Shown here: positions 33,201 to 44,311 of the stretch, in pieces
Layout: each line of letters starts with the position of its first letter
How positions within the stretch are numbered: position 1 is the first letter of the stretch
Notes under the pieces: generated by a model
What the model saw: only the letters and a program-made list of their open reading frames with translations
Databases searched by the model: none
Told to the model about the DNA's origin: nothing
Position numbers and translations under genes: made by a program
DNA from: Xenopus tropicalis
Taxonomy: Eukaryota > Chordata > Amphibia > Anura > Pipidae
Reading direction: 5' to 3'
Length of the DNA: 64,000 nucleotides
Assembly (NCBI RefSeq): GCF_000004195.4
Contig: NC_030681.2
Location: 141,914,006 to 141,978,005 of the forward strand

Positions 33201-33704
33201 TAGTGATGAGCGAATCTGTTCCGTTTCGCTTCGCCGAAAAATTTGCAAATCTTTCAAAAGATCCGCGAATCGGCGGAAAATTCGCGAAACAGCAAAAATG
33301 TCGTGCGGCAAAAAAAATTGTCGCCCGCGGCTATTCTTTTGTCGCCCACAGCTATTATTTTGTCGTGCGGCTATTATTTTGTCGCACGGCTATTCTTTTG
33401 TTGCCCTCGGCTAATATTTTGTTGCACGGCTATTCTTTTGTCGCCCGCGGCTATTATTTTGTCGCACGTCTATTCTTTTGTTGCCCGTGGCTATTATTTT
33501 GTTGCACGGCTATTCTTTTGTTGCCCGCAGCTATTATTTTGTTGCACGGCTATTCTTTTGACGCCCGCGACTATTCTTTTTTGATGCTGGCAACAATTTT
33601 TGGACGTGCGGCAAATTTTTCTGCTGCAAATTTTTTCAACCGTTTCACGAAACAATCCGCCAATGGTGAAACGCGGAAATTCGCCGTGAATTCGCCCATC
33701 ACTA
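33201..33704. mobile_element. Inverted-repeat element (TAGTGATGAGCGAA ends) with internal tandem units
   Basis: Ends TAGTGATGAGCGAA and TTCGCCCATCACTA are inverted repeats. The middle, about 33320-33580, repeats a ~40-bp pair of modules (CGGCTATTATTTTGTCGCAC, GGCTATTCTTTTGTTGCCCG) several times. The 184-codon open frame is this repeat read through and not a gene. A minute relative is at about 44046-44096. Confidence 0.8.
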
Positions 33705-34493
33705 CATATATATAAATCACATAAGAACCAATAATAACCTGTGGCCTTTATCCTTATGTGCCTAGTGATGCCATCTATTATAATAAGTGCTGGTCATGTA
33801 TCATTCAAATGTATGTAGCACAACAATAATGTGCCTCTATTTACAATATAAAAGTGTATAGAAGCATTTATATGACCGCGAGTGTAACGTTTCCTCCCAA
33901 GCACTGCTTTCCGCCTTCTCACTAGAGGTGTCAGGAGAGGAAGCGAATGTGGGGAAAGCACATCCTGGTGCATCTGTTGTAACCTTCAAAGGGACTGGCC
34001 GTGCTTTGGTGGGACAGCAATAGCCTACAAACCCAGTCACACCTAGGGTGCCAAACCAAGGGAAGCCCAATCTGGGTGCAAAGAAAAATAAATGAAGAAT
34101 GTGTTTGTGGCTCAGTCAAGTTCTTGTTCCCCCTTGTGCTCAGGAATTCAGTGTAATTAGAATGCATGTTTAATATATGATTGCCTTAGCCTTAGTAATG
34201 GGCCCCCACCTTTAAGACAGTCCCCCTTGGCCAGATTCATTATTATTATACTGTAAAAGAATCTATAGATCATTTCAATATTTATATGAGTTGATATTGT
34301 CTCCCAAGAGCCAAAAGAAGGGATTGGATGTTGCAGTTTCACAAAAACACTGGTAGCGGCAGGGATAAGATCTGTGGTTTAAGCCAGTTGAGGAGAGTAT
34401 ATTCATGTTTGGGAAGGCTACCAATGGCAGTTAGATTATTACTGGGGAGGCTAAGCCTCCTCAAACTTTCATTTTTCTTGTCTTTGGTTTAAG
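33705..34493. other. Intergenic, no gene seen
   Basis: Unique-looking sequence; open frames at 33837-34167 show no recognised domain. Confidence 0.5.
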
Positions 34494-35615
34494 TACAGGT
34501 ATGGGATCCCTTATACGGAAACCCATTATCCAGAAAGCTCCAAATTACGGAAAGGCCATCTCCCATAGACTCCATTATAAGCAAATAATTCTAATTTTTC
34601 AAAATGATTTCCCTTTTCTCTGTAATAATAAAACAGTACCTGTACTTGATCCCAACTAAGATATAATTACCCCTTATTGGGGGCAGAACAGCCCTATTGG
34701 GTTTATTTCATGGTTAAATGATTCCCTTTTCTCTGTAATAATAAAACAGTACCTGTACTTGATCCCAACTAAGATATAATTACCCCTTATTGGGGGCAGA
34801 ACAGCCCTATTGGGTTTATTTAATGGTTAAATGATTCCCTTTTCTCTGTAATAATAAAACAGTACCTGTACTTGATCCCAACTAAGATATAATTACCCCT
34901 TATTGGGGGCAGAACAGCCCAATTGGGTTTATTTAATGGTTAAATGATTCCTTTTTCTCTGTAATAATAAAACAGTACCTGTACTTGATCCCAACTAAGA
35001 TATAATTACCCCTTATTGGGGGCAGAACAGCCCTATTGGGTTTATTTCATGGTTAAATGATTCCCTTTTCTCTGTAATAATAAAACAGTACCTGTACTTG
35101 ATCCCAACTAAGATATAATTACCCCTTATTGGGGGCAGAACAGCCCAATTGGGTTTATGTAATGGTTAAATGATTCCCTTTTCCCTGTAATAATAAAACA
35201 GTACCTGTAATTGATCCCAACTAAGATATAATTACCCCTTATTGGGGCAGAACAGCCCTATTGGGTTTATTTCATGGTTAAATGATTCCCTTTTCTCTGT
35301 AATAATAAAACAGTACCTGTACTTGATCCCAACTAAGATATAATTACCCCTTATTGGGGGCAGAACAATCCTATTGGGTTTATTTAATGGTTAAATGATT
35401 CCCTTTTCTCTGTAATAATAAAACAGTACCTGTACTTGATCCCAACTAAGATATAATTACCCCTTATTGGGGGCAGAACAGTCCTATTGGGTTTATTCAA
35501 TATTTAAATGATTTTTAGCAGACTTAAGTTATGGAGATCCTAATTATGGAAAGATCCCTTATCCAGAAAACCCCAGGTCCCAAGCATTCTGGATAACAAG
35601 GGTACTGTACCTGTA
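34494..35615 (+). mobile_element. TA-flanked MITE with 8 internal 113-bp units (array D)
   Basis: Left end TACAGGTATGGGATCCCTTA, right end ATTCTGGATAACAAGGGTAC then TGTACCTGTA. The AATAATAAAACAGTACCTGT landmark occurs eight times, 112-114 bases apart (34625 to 35415). Confidence 0.9.
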
Positions 35616-37138
35616 CTTTGTTTTCCATGGAACCACAGTCATAACTTTATGATGGGAAATGGATCACTCTGGGGGTCTCTGAGCTGAAAAGGTGGCCCTT
35701 GGATAGACTGTAAGGTTTCCATACCTTTATTCTATGATAAAGCGTGCAGCCTAAGATAGTTCACAGTTGGCTTCACAACTAACTTTCTCTTACAGTCTCC
35801 TTGTGCAGAATCTTTCCACAAGTGCATTTTAGTTCTGGCACCGGAACGTTAATTATGTGGAAGGATCTCTGTAGAAAGGGTAGACTTCTAGCAGAAATGG
35901 TTGAGACTTATGCAGTAAAACAATTCAAACATGCATGGTAAAACATCTCACACCAGGTTCAACCCCTTTGCTAAAAGAATTCATCCCTAATGTAAGTTCT
36001 GGTTGACCCAGAAGAAGGCAAAAAATATATAAAGAACTCAAAATGTCTTCATTACTCCAGTTGGAGTCAGTGCAGTCTAATGTATCTAAAGCAACCAATT
36101 TCCTTGCTTTCTGAGAATTCAGCTGACAATTCGAATTGAATTTTCACTCAGTGTGTGAATACGAGTTAAAAATAGCCAAAAAATTTGGCCAGGTGATTTT
36201 TATTTTTTCAAGTCTTTGGTAAATCCAGCCCACAGACTCCTAGAGCCCACCTATACCCTAGAGCCCAAACTTATCTATAAAATCAGCTGTTTCCCTGGTG
36301 TGGAATTCCACAACTATAATGTTATGGTTTCACCAGACTCTTTCCTTATCTGACACTTAGGCCTCCTTTCCTCCAGTCTCAGGGGACAACCAGGTGACAC
36401 TTGTATACAGGTGCCCAGAATAGAAAAAGTCTAAATTAATCCCCAGTTAAATAAAAATATGGACTAGAGATTTTATTCCACTCTAAGGGGGCCATTTGCT
36501 GACCGTCTGATTGTCGCAAAGAACGAAAAAGTTGTGGAAAATAGGCACAGTTCTAAAAGTTAGAACAAATATGATTTTTTTCTATTTGTAACCAATCACA
36601 CATTGATAAATGGGCCCCTATGTGTCCAAATTTTTAGTTTTCCCTTGAAATTCCTGATTTTATTACACAAAATAAAATATTTCTATAGTAATAAATAATG
36701 CCATCTGTTTGCACATTTGTCACGCTTATCCAGTGAAAAACATCATCTTTGCCCTTAATATCCCCCATTCTTTGCATCATGTAGAAAACTAAACTAATTT
36801 ACAGATTTGCAAAACAAATATGCCCAATGTTGCCACGTAGCATCTGTAATTCATTATCTGAAAACTAGCAATGGATTTGGAATGGAGTGCACATAGTGCT
36901 GCCAATCTGCAGATTTGTTTTGCAAACTGTCAGCTGGCAAAAACGTTGCTGAATCCAAGTTTGTTTAAATAAATCCCAATACATCAGATTGCACTATGTG
37001 TAGTGGCATTTTCCTTCAAAACCAAACATGAATGAAACGTAAAGATGAGCACCGAAACCATTCATTATGGTGTTAGTACCCCCTGCAAATACCACCCGGA
37101 AGCACGTGACTAGCTAAAGGGGTGCCTAAATGCATATA
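35616..37138. other. Intergenic, no gene seen
   Basis: About 1.5 kb of AT-rich sequence without a recognised element or gene. Confidence 0.5.
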
Positions 37139-37305
37139 TATTGTATATAGTTGGTCAGTTGTCTGATATTGTGATCATCAGGAAAGAGCAAACTTTCTGC
37201 CTGATACTGTTTTGTGGCAAAAAGCATGGGTTTTTCCACTGGAAAAAAATGTATAAAACACACACATGACATTTTTATGTGTCCCTTGCACAGGTTGCCT
37301 TAGAC

Positions 37306-37606
37306 CAGGGATCCCCAACCTTTTATTCCCACCACGTTCAAATGAAAAAAGTGTTGGGGAGCAACACAAGCATGAAAAATGTTCCTGGGGGTGCAAATAA
37401 GAGCTATAATTGGCATTTAATAGCCCCTATGTGGACTGGCAGCCTACAGAAGGCTCTGTTTGGCATTATACTTGGTTTTTATGCAGCCAAGACTTGCCTC
37501 CTTGCCAAAAATTCAAAAATGAGCACTTGCTTTGAGGCCACGGGAGCAACAATCAAGGGATTGGGGAGCAACATGTTACTCATGAGCCACTGGTTGGGGA
37601 ACACTG
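37306..37606 (+). mobile_element. hAT-like MITE, copy 4
   Basis: Starts CAGGGATCCCCAACC, ends GGTTGGGGAACACTG; flanks CCTTAGAC (37298-37305) and CCATAGAC (37607-37614). Confidence 0.8.
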
Positions 37607-37798
37607 CCATAGACACATACATATTGTATATAATTGGTTAGTTTGGTCACTTTGCCGCATATTGTGATAATTAAGGATGAACAAACATTTTCGCCTTGTA
37701 CAGTTTGGTATCAAAATTTTTGCAGAAAAATTTTGTGAATCTGCACTAGAATGTGTTTTGTATGAAAAGAGGCAGCGCCATGTGTTGCATATATAGTT

Positions 37799-38127
37799 CA
37801 GTGATCCCAAACCAGTGGCTCATAAGCAACATGTTGCTCCCGAACCCCTTGGATGTTGCTCCCTGTGGCCTCAAAGTGGGTGCCCAATTTTAAATTTCTG
37901 ACTTGAAGTCAAGTTTTGGAAGCACAGAGACACAGTTTTACTCCAAGCAGACCTCCTGTAGGCCAGTAGTCACATGGGGCTACCAAATAGCCAATCACAG
38001 CCCTTCTTTAGCATCCCCCAATAACCTTTTTTCATGCTTTTCCCCAACACTTTTCCATCCACCTTTTTACCCCAACACTTTTTCCATCTGAGTGTGTCTC
38101 ACAAGTAAAAAAGGTTGGGGATCCTCG
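37799..38127 (-). mobile_element. hAT-like MITE, copy 5
   Basis: Starts CAGTGATCCCAAACCAGTGG, ends AAGGTTGGGGATCCTCG; flanks ATATAGTT (37791-37798) and ATATAGCT (38128-38135). Opposite orientation to copy 4. Confidence 0.8.
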
Positions 38128-38467
38128 ATATAGCTGGTCCGTTTGGCCAAGCTGACACATATTGTAATTATTAAGGTTGAATAAACCTTCTGCCTGATAC
38201 TGTTTTGTGGCAAAATTCTAGTCTGTACTAGAATTGTACCATGTGGATTTTTTTTGCTAGACAAAAAGCATGGATTTTTGAGGTGGAAAAAATGTATAAA
38301 ACGCACAGATGTCATTTTTATGTCCCCCTTGCTTTCCAGATCAACCAAATATCTCAGAGTGTATGGGGCACCTTTATATTCAATAGCAGCACTCACCCAG
38401 CTAATAATATCAGGATTTGGTGCACGCCACACAGGTCTTTAAAAAATGTTTGCAGTAGACAGCATTC

Positions 38468-38634
38468 CAACTACATCTTCTTAAAAAGCTTTTAAATGGA
38501 CATTGGCTATGACTGACAGCAGCAATGATACAGACCACCTGGTCTTTTGACCAGGTGGTCTGAACTGTTGCTGCTGTCTGAGTTATACTGTAGCTAATGT
38601 CCAAATAAAGGCTTTTTAAGAAGATTTAACTGGA
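38468..38634. repeat. Foldback element, ~80-bp arms
   Basis: Outer ACATCTTCTTAAAAAGC pairs with GCTTTTTAAGAAGAT; inner ACAGACCACCTGGTC pairs with GACCAGGTGGTCTGA, separated by four bases. The GACAGCAGCAA/TTGCTGCTGTC parts pair as well. Confidence 0.8.
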
Positions 38635-38858
38635 GTGTATAAGGAGCGGTGGCAGATCCTGATGTTGGAGGGGCAGCAGCTCCTTCACACTTTGGATCAG
38701 ATGCATTTATTATTGTGAATGGGCAGATCGATACTCTTGGAGCATTTTATGCAGATGACCAAATTAGATACTATCCAGCAGCAAAGCCCGTCTTTACGTA
38801 TAGCTGCCTTAACAATAAGCTCTGTTTGCTCTTGCAAATTATTACTTGGATGTTTTAA

Positions 38859-39294
38859 AGGAGAAAGAAAGGTAAAAACTAAGTAAGCTTTATCAGAAAG
38901 GTCTATGTAAATACAGCCATAAGCACTGAATTCCCTGTCAAAAGATTTCTTCTGTCTGTAATTCCTGTGCCAGAGACACGCAACTCTCTGCTCTCTCCCC
39001 TCTCCTGCTCCCCCCCTTCCTCAAGAACTCACTCCCCTTAGGAATGTGGATCTGAGCCAATCAACAGGAAGCTGACTCTTAGTCTTACTAACTGAGCATG
39101 TACGCCAGTCTTGGTCTCGGTGCAGGAGCGATGCATTATGGGAACTTTCTTTACAGAGCTCAGCGTTTTTTCTTCCTTTTTGGCTTCAGATCATCTAAAC
39201 GGGAGAAATATGGGGAGACTTAAGGACACTATTGAGAGAACTGAAGGTATGCCTGCAGCTTGAGAGTAACTCTTTATTAGCCTTTCCTTCTCCT
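38859..39294. mobile_element. TTAA-flanked DNA element with AGGAGAAAGAAAGG ends
   Basis: Ends AGGAGAAAGAAAGG and CCTTTCCTTCTCCT are inverted repeats, each bordered by TTAA (38855-38858; 39295-39298). TTAA targets fit piggyBac or Kolobok/T2-type elements, both present in frogs; which one cannot be settled here. Confidence 0.75.
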
Positions 39295-39298
39295 TTAA

Positions 39299-40680
39299 AA
39301 CTTTTCTGGTTTTTGCCCTAAAGGCCATGGGCAAAAAAGTAATTAAAAGTGCTCTGAACCGAAGGGTCCCAAATGATGCAGTCCAAGCTAAAGCTGAACT
39401 TAATATGTGTAGACCCACACTGTCTGCCAACTCCACCACTCCTGACCAAGTTGGAAGCCACAAGTACTGCCTTCCCAGCCATAACCTCATTGGGAATGAG
39501 TTGGTTAAGAATTGATCATGGCGGTTTGTGGAAAATGTAAGCATTATATTAGGACATGAATGATGGAAAATGTAATGTCTTAGTGTCGCCCCTATGTAAT
39601 CCTGCCTTTGGGCTAAGGGTCAAGCTGTCACATCAGGTTGGTTTGACTTAGATACCCATAGCTGGCAAAGATCTGCCCATCTGCTGACCTTGCCAAGTGG
39701 GCAAAAATGTCCATGCATGGCTAGCTGCCATTACTGGTGAAAAGCTGAGTTTGCACTACTGACCACTGACCAGGGTCGAACTGGGCCGGTGGGATACCAA
39801 CAAAAACCTGGTGGGCCTCGCTGACCCAAACTAATGTTGTCACAATGGGGAAGTATAAGGTACGCTTGCAGGGGGGGCTGAGGCAAGGGGGCCCTTCAGT
39901 GGGTGTGGGGGGCCCCTGAAGTAGCAGCCTCGCTGGCACTGGACACCCTAGTCCAATGCTGTTCACAGTATATTCACCAGATTAAGTTTCAGCCCTTAGG
40001 TCTGAGCTGAGTTTAAAAAAGAGCTATTATGGTAATTATTGGATAAATATTTTTGGCACTAATAACGTAAGTGCAGAGTAGGACATCAGTGTAAACAGGT
40101 GAGATGGCGCCAGTATAGGTTATAGTATAACAAAAATATTAACCCCATTGAGACAACTACAACTGCTAACTCTTCTGGAAAAAAATACCAGCCTGTGTTT
40201 TTATCTTTTTCCCCCTATTAATAACATTGGCATCAATTGTAATTCTTACCGGCCAGGTGGCAACCCTAGCCCCAGCGTAATATGGAGTGACTGCAAACAA
40301 ATGATTGCTCGGCCTGCATCATACACTATATTGCCACCGGCACCTTCCCAACTGCCACACACAGATTGAAAATAACATTTATATTATATTATGTTGCAAT
40401 ATTAATATGGATGCTGTTTTTTATTAGAAAGACAACAAAATCTATTGCCTATTAAACAGATGTGCGGGCAGAACTCAATATTTAACATTTTAAATAATTT
40501 ATAGTTAGGCTTGTCCATGCATTAGGGGGGACATTTATATGCAGTCTCTATGTCACAGCTACCAATTTATTTTAGAAAAGAGAATCTGAAAACAGATGAA
40601 ATTTTTTTGCAGTATTGATGTGTTTTCCGTAATAATAGGCGGCAGGAATCACAATGAGGCATCTATGGAATGGTTTAGAT
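39299..40680. other. Intergenic, no gene seen
   Basis: Short GGTGGGCCTCG / AACTGGGCCGG repeat fragments near 39775-39830. 40375-40670 is AT-rich and repeat-free. The small open frame at 39327-39515 is not recognised as a known protein. Confidence 0.45.
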
Positions 40681-40842
40681 CAGGGATGTCCGACTGGAGG
40701 CCCGCGGGCCAGATATGCCCCAAAGGATTTGTATGGCCCCCAATCTGCTCAGAGGCTTCATAAACTTTACTATATGACATTATCATTTTAATTGAATCTG
40801 GTCCCCTAACATGCTATATAAGCTATAACTGGCTTAGTGCTG
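40681..40842 (+). mobile_element. Second hAT-like family (GTCCGACTGGAGGCCCGCGG)
   Basis: Starts CAGGGATGTCCGACTGGAGG and ends TTAGTGCTG, with a perfect 8-bp duplication GTTTAGAT at 40673-40680 and 40843-40850. The GCCCGCGGGCC core resembles Charlie-type hAT ends; naming is inference. Confidence 0.75.
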
Positions 40843-40974
40843 GTTTAGATGATTGGATGAGAAGTGACTATAAGCTATTTCATTAACCGCAATTAGCAGG
40901 TTATTAGAAGATCATCATGATTTCTTCTACCTATTTGTCTGCACAGTGGCCTGCTATGTGAGCCATTTCCTAGC

Positions 40975-41151
40975 CAGTGGCGTAACTTGGTCATGTTGGG
41001 CCAACCTACAGAGTCCAGCACCTCCAGGAACCCCCTCCCAGTCCTGGCCGTGCCACTATACTTAAGGTAGAAGAGGGGGTGGGGAGGGGGCACTAAGGTA
41101 CAGCAGACCCCACGATCCGCAGGATCTGCTGTATATATTGTTACGTCACTG
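40975..41151 (+). mobile_element. hAT-like element with CAGTGGCGTAAC end
   Basis: Starts CAGTGGCGTAACTTGG, ends TTGTTACGTCACTG; flanks TTCCTAGC (40967-40974) and TTCCTAAC (41152-41159). Same end family as 18499-18687. Confidence 0.8.
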
Positions 41152-41191
41152 TTCCTAACCCAGTGACCAAACTGATGTGGCCCTCAACTTA

Positions 41192-41428
41192 GGTGTAGGG
41201 TTGCATTTTTGGCCATTCCTATCTCTGGGCAGGGGGGGAGGCTGGTGATGTCATGGGGGTGGGGTGGTGATGTTACGAGGGTTGGGCTATGACATTGGGA
41301 ATGCCACATCAGTCTCAGAGTCCTGCTCAGTTTTCCAAACTGGGAAAACCCGGCTGGCAGTTTTGACCCAAACAGCCCTTTTGAAAAGCAGGAAGTCTAG
41401 GTCAAAACTGGCCAGGTGGCAGCCCTAC
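41192..41428. repeat. Dispersed repeat, GGTGATGT / GGTGGCAGCCCT family
   Basis: Contains CTGGTGATGTCATGGGGGTG and ends GGCCAGGTGGCAGCCCT. Related to 17320-17518 and 28575-28812. Confidence 0.55.
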
Positions 41429-42562
41429 TTAGGTGGCAGAAGCTAGTAAATATTCAGTCATTAGGAAAATTATCATTCATTAGGAAATACTTAATTGGTG
41501 AGAATAGTGACCAGCCAAAAGTAGTTTGCTAAGCAATAGGTCTACTCATAGCAATGTTTGGAGGATGGTTCAGATGATTTTGTTGTTCAGATAAATAAAT
41601 GTGAACCAGAAAAAAGAGGGACTTGAGCCCCAGATGCCAAAAAGCTCCTGATGTAAATCAATGGCCTTCAATTGGTGGCTCTCCAGCTATTGTTCCCATT
41701 ATACACCATCTAACAGTGGACAGACAGGCAGACAGATGATCCTAAGATTTCTTCATTTATAAATCCCCCATTAAGCACATCTTCTCCTTCATAAGTGAGA
41801 TCCTTTCATTCATTTTATTAACCATGTCACCCTTCTCTGCACCCACCCTCGATCCATCATTTTCTTGTTTTATACTGGAGAATAGATGTGTACAGCTTTA
41901 ATGAGAACTGGGGTTAATATCTGGGTAATATCTGCCACAGTAGGGTGGGATTAAGTAATTGATTAAGAACCCTAATCAGTCAGTGTCCTGGTTAGCATGT
42001 TATGAGTACACAGGGTTGTGTTGTAGCTCTTGTCACTCAGGTTGGTAGTTAGATATACAACTGGTGGCTGCTAATTGAGTGAAATGAGGGAAGAATGACA
42101 CTTGCAGAGTTTATCCTCGGCATGGCTCTGGGCTTTGATCTCCTTTCTTTGTGCCACTGTGGGATATATCTCATGGCTGGATTTAAAGAGGATTTGAGCC
42201 TATTTGTGTTTATTTAAAGCCACTAAGTACACCAGGAATGTGCTACTATTAAACTATCGACAACTATTCTTTACAAAAGTACAGAAATGTATAGAAGCAA
42301 TCTAGAATTATGGGATAACATTGACTTGTACAGACCATAGTCCAAATATATAATACAGTCTAAATATTCCCTCCTGCTACTGCACTACAATGCCAATATG
42401 CTGCATTGTGGAGTTGTCTCTGGAAAACCAAGGTGGCAGCCTACTGGTACCTTGATAGTTTTCACGTCTTATTCATATATTCATATATATTGTATTGTCA
42501 CAAACTGTGACCTACAGCACTTATATTTGCCTATTTGTGTCTGTAAGTTACCCTCCCCTCTA
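41429..42562. other. Intergenic, no gene seen
   Basis: About 1.1 kb of unremarkable sequence. Confidence 0.5.
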
Positions 42563-42750
42563 GATTGTAAGCTCTACGGGGCAGGGACCTCCTCTTGTGT
42601 CTTAGACTCTTATCTTATTGCAACTGTATTTATTTTGTATTTATTGTTATACTTTGTATTTATCTATTATCTTAATACCTCCTGTTTGTATTAATCTATT
42701 CTACTGTACAGTGCTGCGTACATAAGTAGCGCTTTATAAATAAAGATATA
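42563..42750 (+). repeat. L2-like LINE/SINE 3' tail
   Basis: GATTGTAAGCTCTACGGGGC through AGTAGCGCTTTATAAATAAA, nearly identical to 12391-12596 and ending in an AT-rich run. Confidence 0.65.
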
Positions 42751-42833
42751 CAAACATACATACATATATATATATCACTGTAACCCCTTTTTGGCTGTAA
42801 AACAGTCAATGACCAGCTAGAATGGCAATAGAG

Positions 42834-43143
42834 CAGTGATCCCCAACCAGTGGCTCAGGGCAACATGTTGCTTCCCAACCCCTTGGGTGTTGCTCTCAGT
42901 GCCCCCAAACCAGGGAGTTATTTTTGAATTCCTGACTTGGGGGCAAGTTTTGGTTGAATAAAAAAAAAAAAAGATTTCCTACCAAATAAAGCCCCTGTAA
43001 GCTGATAGGGTGCATAGAGGCCCCTAATAGCCAATCACAGCCCTTATTTGGCTCCTCCATGAACTTTTATGGTGCTTGTGTTGCTCCCCAAGTCTTTTTA
43101 CATTTGACTGTGGCTCATGAGTAAGAAAGGTTGGGGACCCCTA
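42834..43143 (-). mobile_element. hAT-like MITE, copy 6
   Basis: Starts CAGTGATCCCCAACCAGTGG, ends GGTTGGGGACCCCTA; flanks CAATAGAG (42826-42833) and CTATAGAG (43144-43151). An A-run at 42961-42972 is inserted in the interior. Confidence 0.75.
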
Positions 43144-43215
43144 CTATAGAGAATGAGGAACATTGGTCTCTAACATACAGTTTGGGCTTCGCTATGTGGA
43201 AGGATCAAGGGGAGG

Positions 43216-43985
43216 TTGATCCTAAGATATAATTACCCCTTATTGGGGGCAGAACAGCCCTATTGGGTTTATTTCATGGTTAAATGATTCCCTTTTCTCT
43301 GTAATAATAAAATAGTACCTGTACTTGATCCCAACTAAGATATAATTACCCCTTATTGGGGGCAGAACAGCCCTATTGGGTTTATTTAATGGTTAAATGA
43401 TTCCCTTTTCCCTGTAATAATAAAACAGTACCTGTACTTGATCCCAACTAAGATATAATTACCCCTTATTGGGGGCAGAACAGCCCTATTGGGTTTATTT
43501 CATGGTTAAATGATTCCCTTTTCTCTGTAATAATAAAACAGTACCTGTACTTGATCCCAACTAAGATATAATTACCCCTTATTGGGGGCAGAACAGCCCT
43601 ATTGGGTTTATTTCATGGTTAAATGATTCCCTTTTCTCTGTAATAATAAAACAGTACCTGTACTTGATCCCAACTAAGATATAATTACCCCTTATTGGGG
43701 GCAGAACAGCCCTATTGGGTTTATTTAATGGTTAAATGATTCCCTTTTCTCTGTAATAATAAAACAGTACCTGTACTTGATCCCAACTAAGATATAATTA
43801 CCCCTTATTGGGGGCAGAACAGCCCTATTGGGTTTATTTCATGGTTAAATGATTCCCTTTTCTCTGTAATAATAAAACAGTACCTGTACTTGATCCCAAC
43901 TAAGATATAATTACCCCTTATTGGGGCAGAACAGGCCTATTGGGTTTATTTCATGGTTAAATGATTCCCTTTTTTCTGTAATAGA
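43216..43985 (+). repeat. 113-bp-unit array without element ends (array E)
   Basis: About six and a half units of the same 113-bp repeat as arrays A-D (CAGTACCTGTACTTGATCCC at regular spacing), but neither TACAGGTATGGG end is present. Borders fall inside units. Confidence 0.85.
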
Positions 43986-44115
43986 GGTTCTGTATGAATG
44001 GAAACTTGTGCTTTTTCATAAATGTTATGGATTGATGTTCTGGGTAGCAATGAGCAAATGGATTCACAGCAAAATTTTGCAATTCTCCATCACTAAATTA
44101 TTTTGCAAACGGGTA

Positions 44116-44219
44116 TAGGGATACTCCCTGACCCGGAAGCAAAACCAGCGGTTTCCCCTCCGAAAACACACTTGGGCTTCTCTTGTAGGGATACTCCCTG
44201 ACCCGGAAACAAAACCAAA
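44116..44219. repeat. 70-bp tandem duplication
   Basis: TAGGGATACTCCCTGACCCG occurs at 44116 and 44186, followed in both by GGAA(G/A)CAAAACC. Two copies only. Confidence 0.8.
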
Positions 44220-44311
44220 AAAAATACTAGCCTCCCTGTAGTTTTTGTTGTCTTTCATATTAATAACATTAGTATCAAGCAACATTTTTACCAGCTAGGT
44301 GGCAACCCTAC

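Larger units (their letters stand above)
37139..38350. repeat. Three-fold tandem repeat split by two hAT-like MITEs
   Basis: Three related segments, about 37139-37305, 37615-37790 and 38128-38340, each hold a TATATAG(T/C)TGGTC-like start, an ATATTGTGATNATTAAGG-like block, CCTGATACTGTTTTGTGGCA (decayed in the second) and, in the first and third, ATGTATAAAACRCACA. Two hAT-like MITEs sit between them. Confidence 0.7.

Noticed and set aside
33161..33715. 184-codon Phe/Cys/Leu-rich open frame
   Set aside because: It translates the tandem interior and inverted ends of a transposable element; no start context or domain.
39327..39515. 62-codon open frame starting in a good ATG context next to the TTAA element
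   Set aside because: No recognised family, splice signals or retrocopy features; cannot be supported.
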